From NCBI GenBank assembly GCA_918797485.1, contig CAKKNE010000002.1, positions 2,818,501-2,882,500 of the forward strand: 64,000 bases of DNA, read 5' to 3'. Shown here one piece after another: positions 1 to 9,083 of the stretch (positions are counted from its first letter, which is position 1; the number at the start of each line of letters is the position of its first letter). A program made the position numbers and the translations under genes. The stretch comes from Pelagomonas calceolata (Eukaryota; Sar; Pelagophyceae; Pelagomonadales; Pelagomonadaceae). Below the pieces are notes generated by a model, which had not been told where the DNA came from, searched no databases, and saw nothing but the letters and a program-made list of their open reading frames with translations.

Positions 1-656
1 GCGCCCGACGCGTGCACCACGACGTCGCGGTCGCCGGCCCCGTCGCCGAGCGCGCCCGCCAGGCCAAAGGACGCGCCCAGCGCCTCCGCCACCCGCCGCC
101 GCCGCCCGTCGACGTCGACGAGCAGCACGTCGACGCCCGGGATGCGTGCTGCGACCCACGCCACGAGGCAGCCGACGACGCCCGCGCCGACGACGGCCAC
201 GCGGTCGCCCACGCCGATGCCCGCGTCCCAGACGACGTTGATCGCCGTCTCCAGGTTCGGCGCCAGCACCGCGCGCGCCGACGGCGTCGCCGGCGGCACG
301 ACCCGCACGTCCGCCGCCGGCACGACGTACGCGTCCTGGTGCGGGTGCAGGCAGAAGACGCGCGCGTTTCGTAGGTGTTCCACATCCTTACCACACGCCT
401 CGACGACGCCGACGCTCACGTAGCCGTACTTCACGGGAAACTCGAACGACCCGCCCATGTGCGGGCAGCGCATGCGCGCGTGCTCCGACGCCGGCACGCG
501 GCCGGCGAGCACCAGGGATTCCGTGCCTCGGCTGACCGCGCCGTGCGTCGCCCGAACGAGCACGTCGTCCGGTTTCAGGGCGGGCAGCGCTTCCTGCTGC
601 AGCTCGCACTGGCCCGGTGCTCGGCACCAGCAGGCTCGTGCGGTTGTGGCTTGCAT
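1..656 (-). CDS. Medium-chain zinc-type alcohol dehydrogenase-like protein (C-terminus cut by window edge)
   Basis: Reads leftward from an ATG at 656 and runs off the window after 218 codons, so the C-terminal part is missing. The stretch VSRGTESLVLAGRVP (about residues 41-55) followed by FPVKYGYVSVGVVE (80-95) is typical of the COG1063 zinc-binding dehydrogenase group related to threonine and bacteriochlorophyllide dehydrogenases. A Rossmann glycine motif GAGVVG lies near 157-162, and an acidic residue ends the following strand (VDVD, 180-183), which favours NAD over NADP. The substrate cannot be told from sequence. The usual GHE zinc motif of classical alcohol dehydrogenases is not evident, so catalytic zinc use is uncertain. 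No signal peptide is clear. Confidence 0.75.
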   Translation of the reverse strand, partial: MQATTARACWCRAPGQCELQQEALPALKPDDVLVRATHGAVSRGTESLVLAGRVPASEHARMRCPHMGGSFEFPVKYGYVSVGVVEACGKDVEHLRNARVFCLHPHQDAYVVPAADVRVVPPATPSARAVLAPNLETAINVVWDAGIGVGDRVAVVGAGVVGCLVAWVAARIPGVDVLLVDVDGRRRRVAEALGASFGLAGALGDGAGDRDVVVHASG

Positions 657-1020
657 CGATGCCATAACTCTGCTTGCTAGAACCGATGGAAAACTGACTC
701 TGCGTGCGTTCAGTGCGCCTGAGCAGCCCCATCAACAGCTGCCGTAGTCAATTCGGGTTTTGGGGCACGCGCGAGGGAGCGGTGTCGCGGGAGCTATCCG
801 GACCGAGCGTGTACGTAAGTTCGCAAAGCTTGCAGGCTGCGCAGCCTGAGCACGGGTTTTACGCGCGCGGTGGCGTCCGGCGCCGTCGGGGCCGGACAAG
901 ACAAAAAGTATGTAAAAACTCGACTTACAGGATCTATCATCTGCGAGTGCGTGTAGTAACGCCTTGATGTCACGGACGGTCATAGCGATGAGGACCACAG
1001 GCGCGCCTGGGTGGTGGGAT
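657..1020. other. Intergenic spacer, 364 bp
   Basis: Lies 5' of the leftward dehydrogenase and 3' of the leftward tubulin gene. I see no coding potential, RNA gene or clear repeat here. Confidence 0.5.
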
Positions 1021-2590
1021 CTAGTACTCCTCGCCGAAGTCCTCCTCCTCGCCCTCGCCCTCGGCGGTCTCGGCGCCGACCTCCTCGAAGTCCTTCTCGA
1101 GGGCCGCGAGGTCCTCGCGGGCCTCGGAGAACTCGCCCTCCTCCATGCCCTCGCCGACGTACCAGTGGACGAAGGCGCGCTTGGCGTACATGAGGTCGAA
1201 CTTGTGGTCGATGCGCGAGAGCGCCTCGCCGACGGCCGTCGTGTTGGCGACCATGCAGACCGCGCGCATGACGCGGGCCAAGTCGCCGCCGGGGACCTGC
1301 GGCGCCGGTCGGGGGTCGACGCGCGTCGTGTTGGGTTGGAGGAGCAGGGGTTTGAACCCTGGACTTTCCGCATGCAAAGCGGACGCTCTGCCACTGAGCT
1401 ACACCCCCGCGCAATTCCGACGGGACTCGAACCCGCAACCCCCAGATTCGAAGTCTGATACGCTATCCATTGCGCCACGGAATTTTCGGACGCGGGCCAC
1501 CGACGACCGTGGGCGGCTGGTAGTTGATGCCGCACTTGAAGCCCGTCGGGCACCAGTCGACGAACTGGATCGTGCGCTTGGTCTTGATCGTGGCGACCGA
1601 GGCGTTGACGTCCTTGGGGACGACGTCGCCGCGGTACATGAGGCAGCAGGCCATGTACTTGCCGTGGCGCGGGTCGCACTTGGTCATCATGCCGGCCGGC
1701 TCGAAGACCGAGTTCGTGATCTCGGCGACGGAGAGCTGCTCGTGGTACGCCTTCTCGGCCGAGATGACCGGCGCGTACGACGTGAGCATGAAGTGGATGC
1801 GCGGGTACGGCACGAGGTTCGTCTGGAACTCCGTGATGTCCACGTTGAGCGCGCCGTCGAAGCGGAGCGACGCCGTGAGCGACGAGGCCACCTGGGCGAA
1901 GAGGCGGTTGAGGTTCGTGTACGTCGGGCGCTCGATGTCGAGGTTGCGGCGGCAGACGTCGTAGAGGGCCTCGTTGTCGAGGGCGAACGTCACGTCCGTG
2001 TGCTCGAGGAGCGCGTGCGTCGAGAGCACCGAGTTGTAGGGCTCGACGACGGCGTTGGAGATCTGCGGCGCCGGCGAGATGCAGAACGAGAGCTTGGACT
2101 TGCGGCCGTAGTCGACCGAGAGGCGCTCGAGGAGGAGCGAGCCGAGGCCCGAGCCCGTGCCGCCGCCCGTGGCGTGGAAGGCGAGGAAGCCCTGGAGGCC
2201 CGTGCAGTTGTCCGCGAGCTTGCGGATGCGGTCGAGCACGAGGTCCACGATCTCCTTGCCGATCGTGTAGTGGCCGCGCGCGTAGTTGTTGGCCGCGTCC
2301 TCCTTGCCCGAGATGATCTGCTCGGGGTGGAAGAGCTGGCGGTACGTGCCCGTGCGGATCTCGTCGCAGACCGTCGGCTCGAGGTCGACGTAGACCGCGC
2401 GCGGGACGTGCTTGCCGGCGCCCGTCTCCGAGAAGAACGTGTTGAAGGCGTCGTCGCCGCCGCCGATGGTCTTGTCCGAGGGCATCTGGCCGTCGGGCTG
2501 GATGCCGTGCTCGAGGCAGAAGAGCTCCCAGCAGGCGTTACCGCCCTGGAGACCGGCCTGGCCGATGTGGATGCAGACGCACTCACGCAT
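1021..2590 (-). CDS. Alpha-tubulin, two exons (2590..1505 and 1296..1021)
   Basis: Encodes alpha-tubulin, the GTP-binding half of the microtubule dimer. The product begins [13 protein letters not shown], has Lys40 in the [12 protein letters not shown] loop (the acetylation site), the tubulin signature GGGTGSG, and ends in an acidic tail finishing EEDFGEEY, so a terminal tyrosine for the detyrosination cycle is present. Joining 2590..1505 to 1296..1021 gives 453 residues, the normal length, and restores TVVPGGDL across the junction. The intron (1504..1297, 208 nt) starts gtcggt and ends gccgcag. Nearly all of it is two tRNA genes on the same strand. The start has no plausible alternative. Confidence 0.96.
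1337..1408 (-). tRNA. tRNA-Ala (anticodon TGC), inside tubulin intron
   Basis: A 72-nt cloverleaf on the minus strand. It has acceptor GGGGGTG with CTCCTCC, including the G3-U70 pair that marks alanine tRNAs, D arm GCTC/GAGC, anticodon stem TCCGC/GCGGA around TTTGCAT, and T arm CAGGG/CCCTG around TTCAAAC. The discriminator is A. There is one mismatch, T-T, in the acceptor stem. No CCA is encoded, as expected for a nuclear gene. No oligo-T run follows within the intron. Confidence 0.93.
1412..1484 (-). tRNA. tRNA-Arg (anticodon TCG), inside tubulin intron
   Basis: A 73-nt cloverleaf on the minus strand, three bases upstream of the alanine tRNA. The acceptor stem AATTCCG/CGGAATT is perfect. 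The anticodon stem TCAGA/TCTGG encloses CTTCGAA, and the T arm GCGGG/CCCGT encloses TTCGAGT. The discriminator is G. Internal A and B boxes are intact, so transcription by Pol III is possible, but the two tRNAs may also be released from the tubulin intron. Confidence 0.94.
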
Positions 2591-3231
2591 TGTGGCTTGT
2601 GGTGGTGGTAAGGTGAGAGAGGAAGGTGGTGAAGAAGTCCGAGGGTGAGTCGGACCTGTGCGTTCAATTTTTGAGCGGGCTGTTCGTGCCCATTTCTTGG
2701 CGAGTGGCGCGTGTGTGGCGGTGGGCGTGTGTGTGTCGTGACGGGGCAGCCTCCGGGCCGCCGCGCGGCCTTTTTTGGCGCTTAGCGGTGTTGTCTCATT
2801 TCTCGGCGGGCGGCCCGTTTTGGGGAGCGGGAGCGGCGCGCGACGGCAGCGCAGCCCTCTGGGAGGTCGCGCGCGGCGCCGGGCGTCCGGCGCGGCGGTC
2901 TACGATGCGGGGGACGCTGAATAGTTACCGATTACTTGGGGTGTTAAATTGCTGGGGGAATAAAGCTCAACGGACCTGCGTACGGGGATCTCCCCCGGCA
3001 TCACAGGCTAAACGCGACCTTCGCATGCTTGGATGGACTCGGATATCAAATTAATTCATGTTGGCTAGCATACACCTACTAGGCATCCCACCCCCTGGCT
3101 TGCTTGCCGATGAGAGCATTGCACGCATCTGCGTCCAAGTGCGGGCATCGGTAATAGAGGCACCGGCAGTGCAGCATTGACTTGCCCAGCGTCTGTCGGC
3201 GAGCCGTGGCAACAGGATAGCCAACAAAAGC
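2591..3231. other. Divergent intergenic region between tubulin and CLC genes
   Basis: 641 bp holding the promoters of tubulin (leftward) and the CLC gene (rightward). A weak relative of the recurrent promoter palindrome, GCTAG...CTAG, sits at about 3064-3082. No gene seen. Confidence 0.5.
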
Positions 3232-4632
3232 ATGGCTGCCAGCAGCATCGCACTCCTGCTGCTCTCCACGACCGCTGCAGCCGCCTACACGCCGAGGCGA
3301 CGCGTCCAGCCGCCGAAAGCGCTGCTGCGGACCGTCCGGGGCGGCAGCAGTGCCCAGGACACTGCGTCGGCACCGCCGCCCGCGGCCGTCCACCCGACGT
3401 GGGCGCCGCTGGCGCCGCTCGCGATCGGCGCGGCGACGGCGGGCCTCGGCGCCGCGTACGCCGCGGCGCTCCGGGCGTCGCTGCGCGTGGTCTGGCGCGG
3501 CCTGCCCGCTCAGCGCTGGCTCGTGCCGGCCATCACGACGGCCGGTGGCGTCGCCGTCGGCGGCGTCGCCATCGCGGGCGGTGGATTTTTCGGCGTTGGT
3601 AACTACGTCGCGGCGGCGCGCGGCGCGGCGCCCTGGCCCCGCGCGCGCGCCGCCGTCGGCCCGCTGCTCGCGGCGTCGCTGCTGACGACCGCGGCGGGCC
3701 TCAGCGTCGGGCCCGAGGCGCCCATGGTCGCCGCGGGCGCCGTCTGCGGCGCGGCGCTCGCGCGGCGCTACCGGCTCGACGAGCGCGAGGCCGCGTTCGC
3801 CGGCGCGGCCGGCGCGCTGACGGCGTTTCTCGGGTTTCCGATCGCGGGCGCCGTCTTCGTCCACGAGCTCGCGACGCCGGGCGCCGACATGGCCGCAGGC
3901 CTGGCGCCGACGGCGCTGGCGACCATCGGCGCGGCCCTCGCCGGCTGGCTCCTCAAGGGCGGCACCATTGGGGGCCATTTCCGCTGGGGCGCCGTCCAGC
4001 CGCTCAGCGCGCGCGCATATGTCCTCGCGTGCGGCGTGGGTGTAGTCGGCGCGCTCGTCGGCGGCGCCTTCGTCGCGGCCTGCGACGCGGTCCGCGCGCG
4101 CTCGGTGCCGCCGTCGCGGCGGCGCGAGGTCTTGGTCCGCGCCGGGGCGGGGCTCGGCGCGGGCCTCCTCGCGCTGCGGTATCCGCAGTCCCTGTTCTGG
4201 GGCGAGCAGTCGCTCCAGACGGCCATCAACGGCGTCTCGGCGCCGGAGGCGCTGCTCTACCCGGTCGCGCTCCAGGGCCCGCGGGCGGCTGCACCCTTCG
4301 GCCTGGGGCTCGGCGCCGCGAAGCTCGCTGCGATCGCCCTGGCCGCCGGCGCCGGCTGCCCCGGCGGCGTGATCTTTCCGCTCTTCTTCGCCGCGGGTGC
4401 CCTCGCCCACGGCGCGATCGCCGCCGTGCATCTGCCGGCGGCGACCGTCGCGCTGCTGATGGCCGCGGTCCAGGCATCGGTCACGCGGACGCCGCTGTCG
4501 ACGGCGCTCATGCTGGCCTTCTCCGGAAACCTCGGCGCAACGCTCACGCCGCTCTGCGCCGTCAGCGCCTATTCCGCGGTCGCCACGGCGCGCGCGTTGG
4601 CGCTACCGACGCTTCTATGCTATCCATCCTAA
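3232..4632 (+). CDS. CLC-family chloride channel/transporter, bacterial-like short form
   Basis: A 466-residue multi-pass membrane protein of the CLC chloride family. The selectivity/gate motif GLSVGPEAP (residues 156-164) holds the external gating glutamate E162, and GCPGGVIFP (about 375-383) matches the GxFxP motif. After AGAVFVHEL (205-213) the position used as the internal proton glutamate in exchangers appears to be Leu, as in channel-type members; that is a hand alignment. The C-terminal CBS domains of eukaryotic CLCs are absent. The N-terminus is a signal-like hydrophobic segment (MAASSIALLLL) followed by a basic Ser/Pro region with VRGGSS, so a secretory or plastid-membrane location is possible. 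The start is the first ATG. Confidence 0.85.
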   Translation: MAASSIALLLLSTTAAAAYTPRRRVQPPKALLRTVRGGSSAQDTASAPPPAAVHPTWAPLAPLAIGAATAGLGAAYAAALRASLRVVWRGLPAQRWLVPAITTAGGVAVGGVAIAGGGFFGVGNYVAAARGAAPWPRARAAVGPLLAASLLTTAAGLSVGPEAPMVAAGAVCGAALARRYRLDEREAAFAGAAGALTAFLGFPIAGAVFVHELATPGADMAAGLAPTALATIGAALAGWLLKGGTIGGHFRWGAVQPLSARAYVLACGVGVVGALVGGAFVAACDAVRARSVPPSRRREVLVRAGAGLGAGLLALRYPQSLFWGEQSLQTAINGVSAPEALLYPVALQGPRAAAPFGLGLGAAKLAAIALAAGAGCPGGVIFPLFFAAGALAHGAIAAVHLPAATVALLMAAVQASVTRTPLSTALMLAFSGNLGATLTPLCAVSAYSAVATARALALPTLLCYPS

Positions 4633-4647
4633 CAACGGGTACTAGCT

Positions 4648-5319
4648 TTAAGACGCGACCGGTGCGCGGTCCTCGCGCGCGAAGAACAGCGTCAGGGCCA
4701 GGCTCGCCCCAAGCGACGCGGCCGGCCCGCCTGCCAGCCACGCGACGGGCCACGCGACGTGGTAGAGCCACCTCCAGCCCATCCACTGGAGTCTGTGACT
4801 CCGGACCATGATCTTCTCGACGGCCGCGCGCTGCTGCGGGTCGCCCGCGGCGACGGGGAACCAGAAGCCCGCGTGGAGCATGAGCCGCGCGCTCTGCGAA
4901 AAGGTGTACGCCGACGCGACGAGGCAGCAGACGACGCTCGCGACCTGCACGTGCGACGCCTGCTTCAGCTGGCCCACCGACAGGCCCCCGAGCGTGAGGA
5001 CGGTCGAAGCCTGGAACGTGTTCGCCGTGATGCCGTTGCGCAGCGTCTGCACCGCGTAGAGCCAGCCCTCGGTCGCGAAGACGTGGCGGCACCAGTCGAC
5101 GCGCGCCGCGGCTTGCGTCTTGCGCCACGAGTCGGCGCCGCGTCGCTCGCGCCGCGACATTTGCAGCTGGTAGAAAGCCAGGTTCGCCGCGCCGGCGGCG
5201 ACTGTGGCATGAGGAGGTACGTAGGCCTCACGCCGCGTGGCGACGCGTCGCGGCGTTCTGGCCGCATGCAGCAGGGCGTGTGCAGCAGCAATGAGGCATG
5301 CGGTGATTAGTCGTTTCAT
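4648..5319 (-). CDS. DUF599 family membrane protein
   Basis: A 223-residue protein with the DUF599 core: YAVQTLRNGITANTF followed by TVLTLGG, and later FSQSARLMLHAGFWFPV. The family is membrane-embedded and of unknown function. The start was placed at 5319 because MKRLITACLIAAAHALLHA makes a convincing signal or first membrane segment; an in-frame ATG at 5424 would add 35 Cys/Ser-rich residues. The stop lies 15 bp from the end of the convergent CLC gene. A copy of the recurrent promoter palindrome lies upstream at 5385-5406, shared with the divergent BMT5-like gene. Confidence 0.8.
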   Translation of the reverse strand: MKRLITACLIAAAHALLHAARTPRRVATRREAYVPPHATVAAGAANLAFYQLQMSRRERRGADSWRKTQAAARVDWCRHVFATEGWLYAVQTLRNGITANTFQASTVLTLGGLSVGQLKQASHVQVASVVCCLVASAYTFSQSARLMLHAGFWFPVAAGDPQQRAAVEKIMVRSHRLQWMGWRWLYHVAWPVAWLAGGPAASLGASLALTLFFAREDRAPVAS

Positions 5320-5384
5320 CTCGATGCTCGAACAGGCCGTAGAGCAGCTCTGAGGCCGTGCGGTGGCAGCGGTGCAGAGCTGGA

Positions 5385-5406
5385 CTAGTATGTTACAGAC
5401 GCTAGC
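5385..5406. promoter_or_regulatory. Recurrent promoter palindrome, copy 1
   Basis: CTAGTATGTTAC, two bases, then ACGCTAGC. It lies between the divergent starts of the DUF599 gene (5319) and the BMT5-like gene (5512). Inverted CTAG ends and a conserved GTnTTAC core match the other copies in the window. Confidence 0.55.
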
Positions 5407-5511
5407 CAATGCCCTTTCAGCCATTTTGGAGGGTGAAGACGTAGAAGATTGGGCTAAATGCTCTTAAAAGCAAGAATTTGCAAACGCGCGTATGAGGCAC
5501 CACTGACAGCA

Positions 5512-6585
5512 ATGTCCGAGGCCGTCGACTACGTCGCCCTGTTGACGGCGGTGCCGAGCGTGCTGGTCGTCGGAGACGAGAGCTTCGAGTTCTCGCTGGG
5601 ACTGGCCGAAGCGGCCGCGGCGCGGGGCAAGAGCGCCGGGCGCTGGCTCTGCGCGACGGCGTACGAGGCCGCGCCCGTCGACGCGGCCGCCGCGACGCGC
5701 GCCGCCGAGCTCGGCTGCCTCGGGGCGGTGGTGCGCCAGGGCGTCGACGCGACGCGCCTCGAGGGCATGCACCTCTGCGAGCCGTCGATCCAGGTCGACT
5801 GGATCCCGCCGCCGGCCTTCGGCGCCGTGGTGTTCAACTTTCCCTACGTCGTCGTCGAGGGCCGGCGGCCCCGCGTCGACGACAACCGCGAGCTCCTCGT
5901 GAAGTTCTTCGCGAGCGCGCGGAGGGTGCTGCGCCCGGGCGGCCTTGTCGTCGTCGCGCTCGCGCGCGGCCAGGGCGGCACGCCGGCCGACGCGACGGCC
6001 GGGACGCGCCGGGACGCCTACCAGAACTCGTGGCGCATCCTCGACGCGGCCGCGCGGGCGGACCTCGTCCTCGCGGCGGCCGGCCCGCCTCAGTTCCCGG
6101 GGAACTACGCGCCCGCGGGCTACCGGCGCCGCGGCGCGGACCGGCGCATCGCCGACTCCTACGTGAAGCTGTCCGTCGCCCACGTCTTCCGGCCGGAGGG
6201 CAGCTGCATGCCGCGGCACGCCGTCGAGTTCGCGCACGACCTCTCGTTCTGGCTCCCCGCCGCGGCCGCCGTCGACGAGGCGTTCGCGGCCTGCCCCGCC
6301 ATGGCGCCCGCCGACGGCATCGACGACGCGTTCGCGGCCTGCGCCGCGGCCGCGGCCGCGGCGGCCGGCGTCGGGCTCCTAGCCGCGACGCGCACCGACG
6401 CCTATGCGTGTCCGACGACGGGCCGCCACGCGCGGACCTATCGCGCGGTCATAGCGAGCGGTAGGCGCGCGTGCTCGAAACACCGCTCGTCCGTCGTCGC
6501 GCTGGAGATCACGCGCTGCGCGCACGAGGGCCTCCGGTTCGTGCCGAGGTCCTACGCCAACGAAGGCGGCGGTCCAGACGACTAG
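5512..6585 (+). CDS. BMT5-like rRNA uridine methyltransferase domain fused to an FDX-ACB domain
   Basis: A 357-residue protein. Residues 15-215 match the BMT5/DUF2431 methyltransferase-like family: VLVVGDESFEFSL (17-29) is the SAM-binding entry, FNFP (108-111) the family motif, and NRELLVKFFASA (125-136) follows. In yeast BMT5 methylates N3 of a uridine in 25S rRNA. Residues 237-345, with FAHDLSFWLP, DAYACPTTGRHARTYR and a final ALEITR region, resemble a ferredoxin-fold anticodon-binding domain, giving the layout of animal FDXACB1. Whether it still methylates rRNA is inference. An alternative in-frame ATG at 5458 adds 18 residues. Confidence 0.78.
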   Translation: MSEAVDYVALLTAVPSVLVVGDESFEFSLGLAEAAAARGKSAGRWLCATAYEAAPVDAAAATRAAELGCLGAVVRQGVDATRLEGMHLCEPSIQVDWIPPPAFGAVVFNFPYVVVEGRRPRVDDNRELLVKFFASARRVLRPGGLVVVALARGQGGTPADATAGTRRDAYQNSWRILDAAARADLVLAAAGPPQFPGNYAPAGYRRRGADRRIADSYVKLSVAHVFRPEGSCMPRHAVEFAHDLSFWLPAAAAVDEAFAACPAMAPADGIDDAFAACAAAAAAAAGVGLLAATRTDAYACPTTGRHARTYRAVIASGRRACSKHRSSVVALEITRCAHEGLRFVPRSYANEGGGPDD

Positions 6586-6620
6586 TTTCTTGTGCTAAAG
6601 CTGTGTGTGTGTCTATCGAG

Positions 6621-7369
6621 TACAACTCCTTATGAGCTGGGGGGAGAAGAGGAAACGACACGCGGGGTAAAGAGGACGATGTGGGGGTAACAGTGCAGGA
6701 GGAACATGACGGCCTCGAAGAAGACCGTTCGGACCCGGAGGGGCGTGGAGCCCGTCCACCCGGAAGGTGCAGCCAGTCCAGTCGTCGCGCGCCTCGTTCT
6801 TGTGGTTGTTCTCGTCCGTCGCCATGCCTGCGGAGGGCCTCGCAGTGCGCGGCGGAGCGCGTGATGGGCGCGCGGCCGCGCGGCGGTGTGTTTGAGCCGC
6901 CGCCCGCGCGGTCGACTCGGTCGTCGGCGCCGGCCTTCGCGCGACGCGCGGCGGCGCCTCGGGGCCGGCGCGCGCGTCACGAGGCGCTCTCGGGCGGCGG
7001 AGCGTGGAGGCGGGGCGGGGCGCGGCTCAAGGACGCGGGAAGCGCGGTACCTTCGTCGATGTTGTGAATCAAACTGCCCCTTGAAGGACCTCCGTGCGGC
7101 GCTGCAGCGCGTCTGCGCAGGTCGCCGAGGCTCGTCGTCGAGCGCCTGGGTCCGTTCCGTCGCCGCGCTGTGGCCCTGGTCCACCGCGCCGCGCTTTTGC
7201 GGCGTCGACGGCCGCCGGCCCAGATCGTTCTGCGCTCTGCGATTTTTTTGATTCGCAAAGGGCCTTTGCGCCCCCCGGCCGGGTCCGCGCCCCCCATGCG
7301 GCCCGAGAGGGCTCAGGAGCCTTGGGGGGACGGGTACTAGCGGGTTCCTACTTTCTGGGGACGCCTGAT
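6621..7369. repeat. 750-bp dispersed repeat, copy A
   Basis: This block matches 31363..32112 at roughly 97% by eye, in the same orientation. It fills the gap between the 3' ends of two convergent genes, as the other copy does. No terminal inverted repeats or clear target duplications are visible. On the minus strand it can encode a two-exon product of about 153 residues: exon 7297..7051 ending GACGAAG, intron 7050..6828 starting gtaccg and ending ccgcag, exon 6827..6613. Phase and splice sites are kept in both copies. I do not recognise the product, and the tail reads as protein-like in another frame too, so the coding claim is weak. Confidence 0.85.
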
Positions 7370-7501
7370 GCGCGTTGCCGCGGACGCGGGCGGCAGACGG
7401 TAAATGGCACAACAGTACATTGATTAGCTCGGCAAAGCGCGGTCAAGCGGCAAGCCGTCGCCGCGCTATTGCCCGACGCCGACGCAGACGCACAGACGCG
7501 G

Positions 7502-8803
7502 CTAGCTCGGCGCGCACCACTGCACGCCGTCGTCGTCGCGGTCGCGGGGCGGCGGCCGCGTCGCTTCGACGGGCGGCGGCGGCGGGAGGTCCGCGGCGTC
7601 GGCGCGCGACACGGCCGCGACGACGGCGTCGGCGACGGCCCCGGCGTCAAAGGGGACCGCGGCCCGGACGGCGAGCACCGCGTCGCCGCGCCGGCCGAGG
7701 TGCCGGTCGTAGAGCTTGTCGTAGTACCGTGCCAGCAGCAGGCGCGCGCACGCCGCGAGGTCGCCCGCGTCCAAGAACCCCTTCGCGCGCGCCGTGTCGT
7801 CGGGGCCCAGCCGCTTCGCGACGAGCGCCAGCGCGGCGTCGAGGCGCGCGCGCGCGCCGCCCGCGCCCGCGGCCTCGTCCTCGGCGTAGTCCTCCAGGAG
7901 GTGCGCCACGCGCGCGGCGTCCGACGCGTCGACGCGGACGACGCGCGGCGCCGCCCGCATGCGCGCGTAGAGCGCCGGGGGCACGAGGCACCGGCCGACG
8001 TGGCCCTCCTCGTCCTCGACGAAGACGTCGCGGGTCGCGTCGAGCGCGCGCCAGGCCCAGGCGCACTTGGTCTCGAAGGCCGCGTTCGACGGCTGCGCCG
8101 CGCCCTTGAGGTCCCCAAAGGCCGAGCCGCGGTGCGCCGCGAGCGCCTCGAGGTCGAGAACTTGATGATTTTTTGCTGCGAGCGCCCGCAGCACGCGCGT
8201 CTTGCCGACGCCCGTGCGGCCGCCGACGACGATCACGCGCGGGCCCTCCTCGAACAATTCTCTCAGGTGCCGCCGGTAGGCGCGGTAGCCGCCGTCGAGC
8301 ACGAAGACGTCGACGTTCCGGCGCGCCAGCAGCCACGCCACCGACCCGCTCCGCAGGCCGCCGCGCCAGCAGTAGACGCCCACGATCTTCGCCTCGCCCG
8401 CGACGCGCTCCGCGAGCGCGCCGAGGCCGCCCTTTTTGCGCAGCTTCGCGAGGCCGAGCCGCATCGCCTCGTCGCGGCCCTTCTTGGCGTAGCACTTGCC
8501 CACGTCGGCGCGCTCCGCGTCGTCGAAGAGCGGCGCCGAGTGGGCCCCCGGGACGGCGTCCCTCGCGAACTCCGCCGGCGACCGCACGTCGACGCAGCGC
8601 GCGCCGCCATCAACACAACGCCGCAGGAACTCGGCCGGGCTCACGACGCGCGCCGGCTTCGCCTCCGCCACGGCTGCCGCGAGCGCGGCGAGCGGCTGCG
8701 CCCAGGTCGCGAAGGGGCCGCTGTCCAGCGCGCGCTCGATGTCGTCGGCGGACATTTTGGCTGCATTTTCCGGTGAGTTTACTGTTTCTTGCAGCGATGC
8801 CAT
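7502..8803 (-). CDS. selU: tRNA 2-selenouridine synthase (SelU/MnmH type)
   Basis: A 433-residue protein with the two-domain SelU layout. The N-terminal rhodanese domain (about 50-185) holds the active cysteine in VYCWRGGLRSGS (C145). The C-terminal P-loop domain has Walker A GGRTGVGKT (194-202), then GSAFGDLKG and the FVEDEEGHVGRCLVP segment. SelU replaces the sulphur of 2-thiouridine at the wobble base of certain tRNAs with selenium, using selenophosphate. The start was set at 8803 (context GCCATGGCA); upstream in-frame sequence is low-complexity. It fits with the apparent selenoprotein at 14.1-14.9 kb. Its 3' end faces repeat copy A. Confidence 0.92.
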   Translation of the reverse strand: MASLQETVNSPENAAKMSADDIERALDSGPFATWAQPLAALAAAVAEAKPARVVSPAEFLRRCVDGGARCVDVRSPAEFARDAVPGAHSAPLFDDAERADVGKCYAKKGRDEAMRLGLAKLRKKGGLGALAERVAGEAKIVGVYCWRGGLRSGSVAWLLARRNVDVFVLDGGYRAYRRHLRELFEEGPRVIVVGGRTGVGKTRVLRALAAKNHQVLDLEALAAHRGSAFGDLKGAAQPSNAAFETKCAWAWRALDATRDVFVEDEEGHVGRCLVPPALYARMRAAPRVVRVDASDAARVAHLLEDYAEDEAAGAGGARARLDAALALVAKRLGPDDTARAKGFLDAGDLAACARLLLARYYDKLYDRHLGRRGDAVLAVRAAVPFDAGAVADAVVAAVSRADAADLPPPPPVEATRPPPRDRDDDGVQWCAPS

Positions 8804-9083
8804 GGCGTGTTGCGAGCGATGCGTGCGCGACGGCTTGTGCTTGTAGTTGGTGCTATTGCAGTGCGCAGTAGCGCTCTTAGTTTCGCGTGCAGCTGCAATA
8901 CCGATCAACAGCGGATGCGTGCGACTTCTAATTCGTGTTCTGCCAGCTCGCACACCCCGAAAGTAGCGATCCTCAGCCGGCAAAAAAATGGCACAAAAAC
9001 CCGTTTTTTCATGTCTCGCGGCGCAGCCGCGCGGTGGGGCAGGCTCTAGCCGCATCCAACTACGTAGTACACATTAAACAAAC

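Noticed and set aside
1145-2611. 488-codon open frame opposite alpha-tubulin
   Set aside because: Antisense shadow produced by the GC-rich third positions of a certain tubulin gene; no homology by eye.
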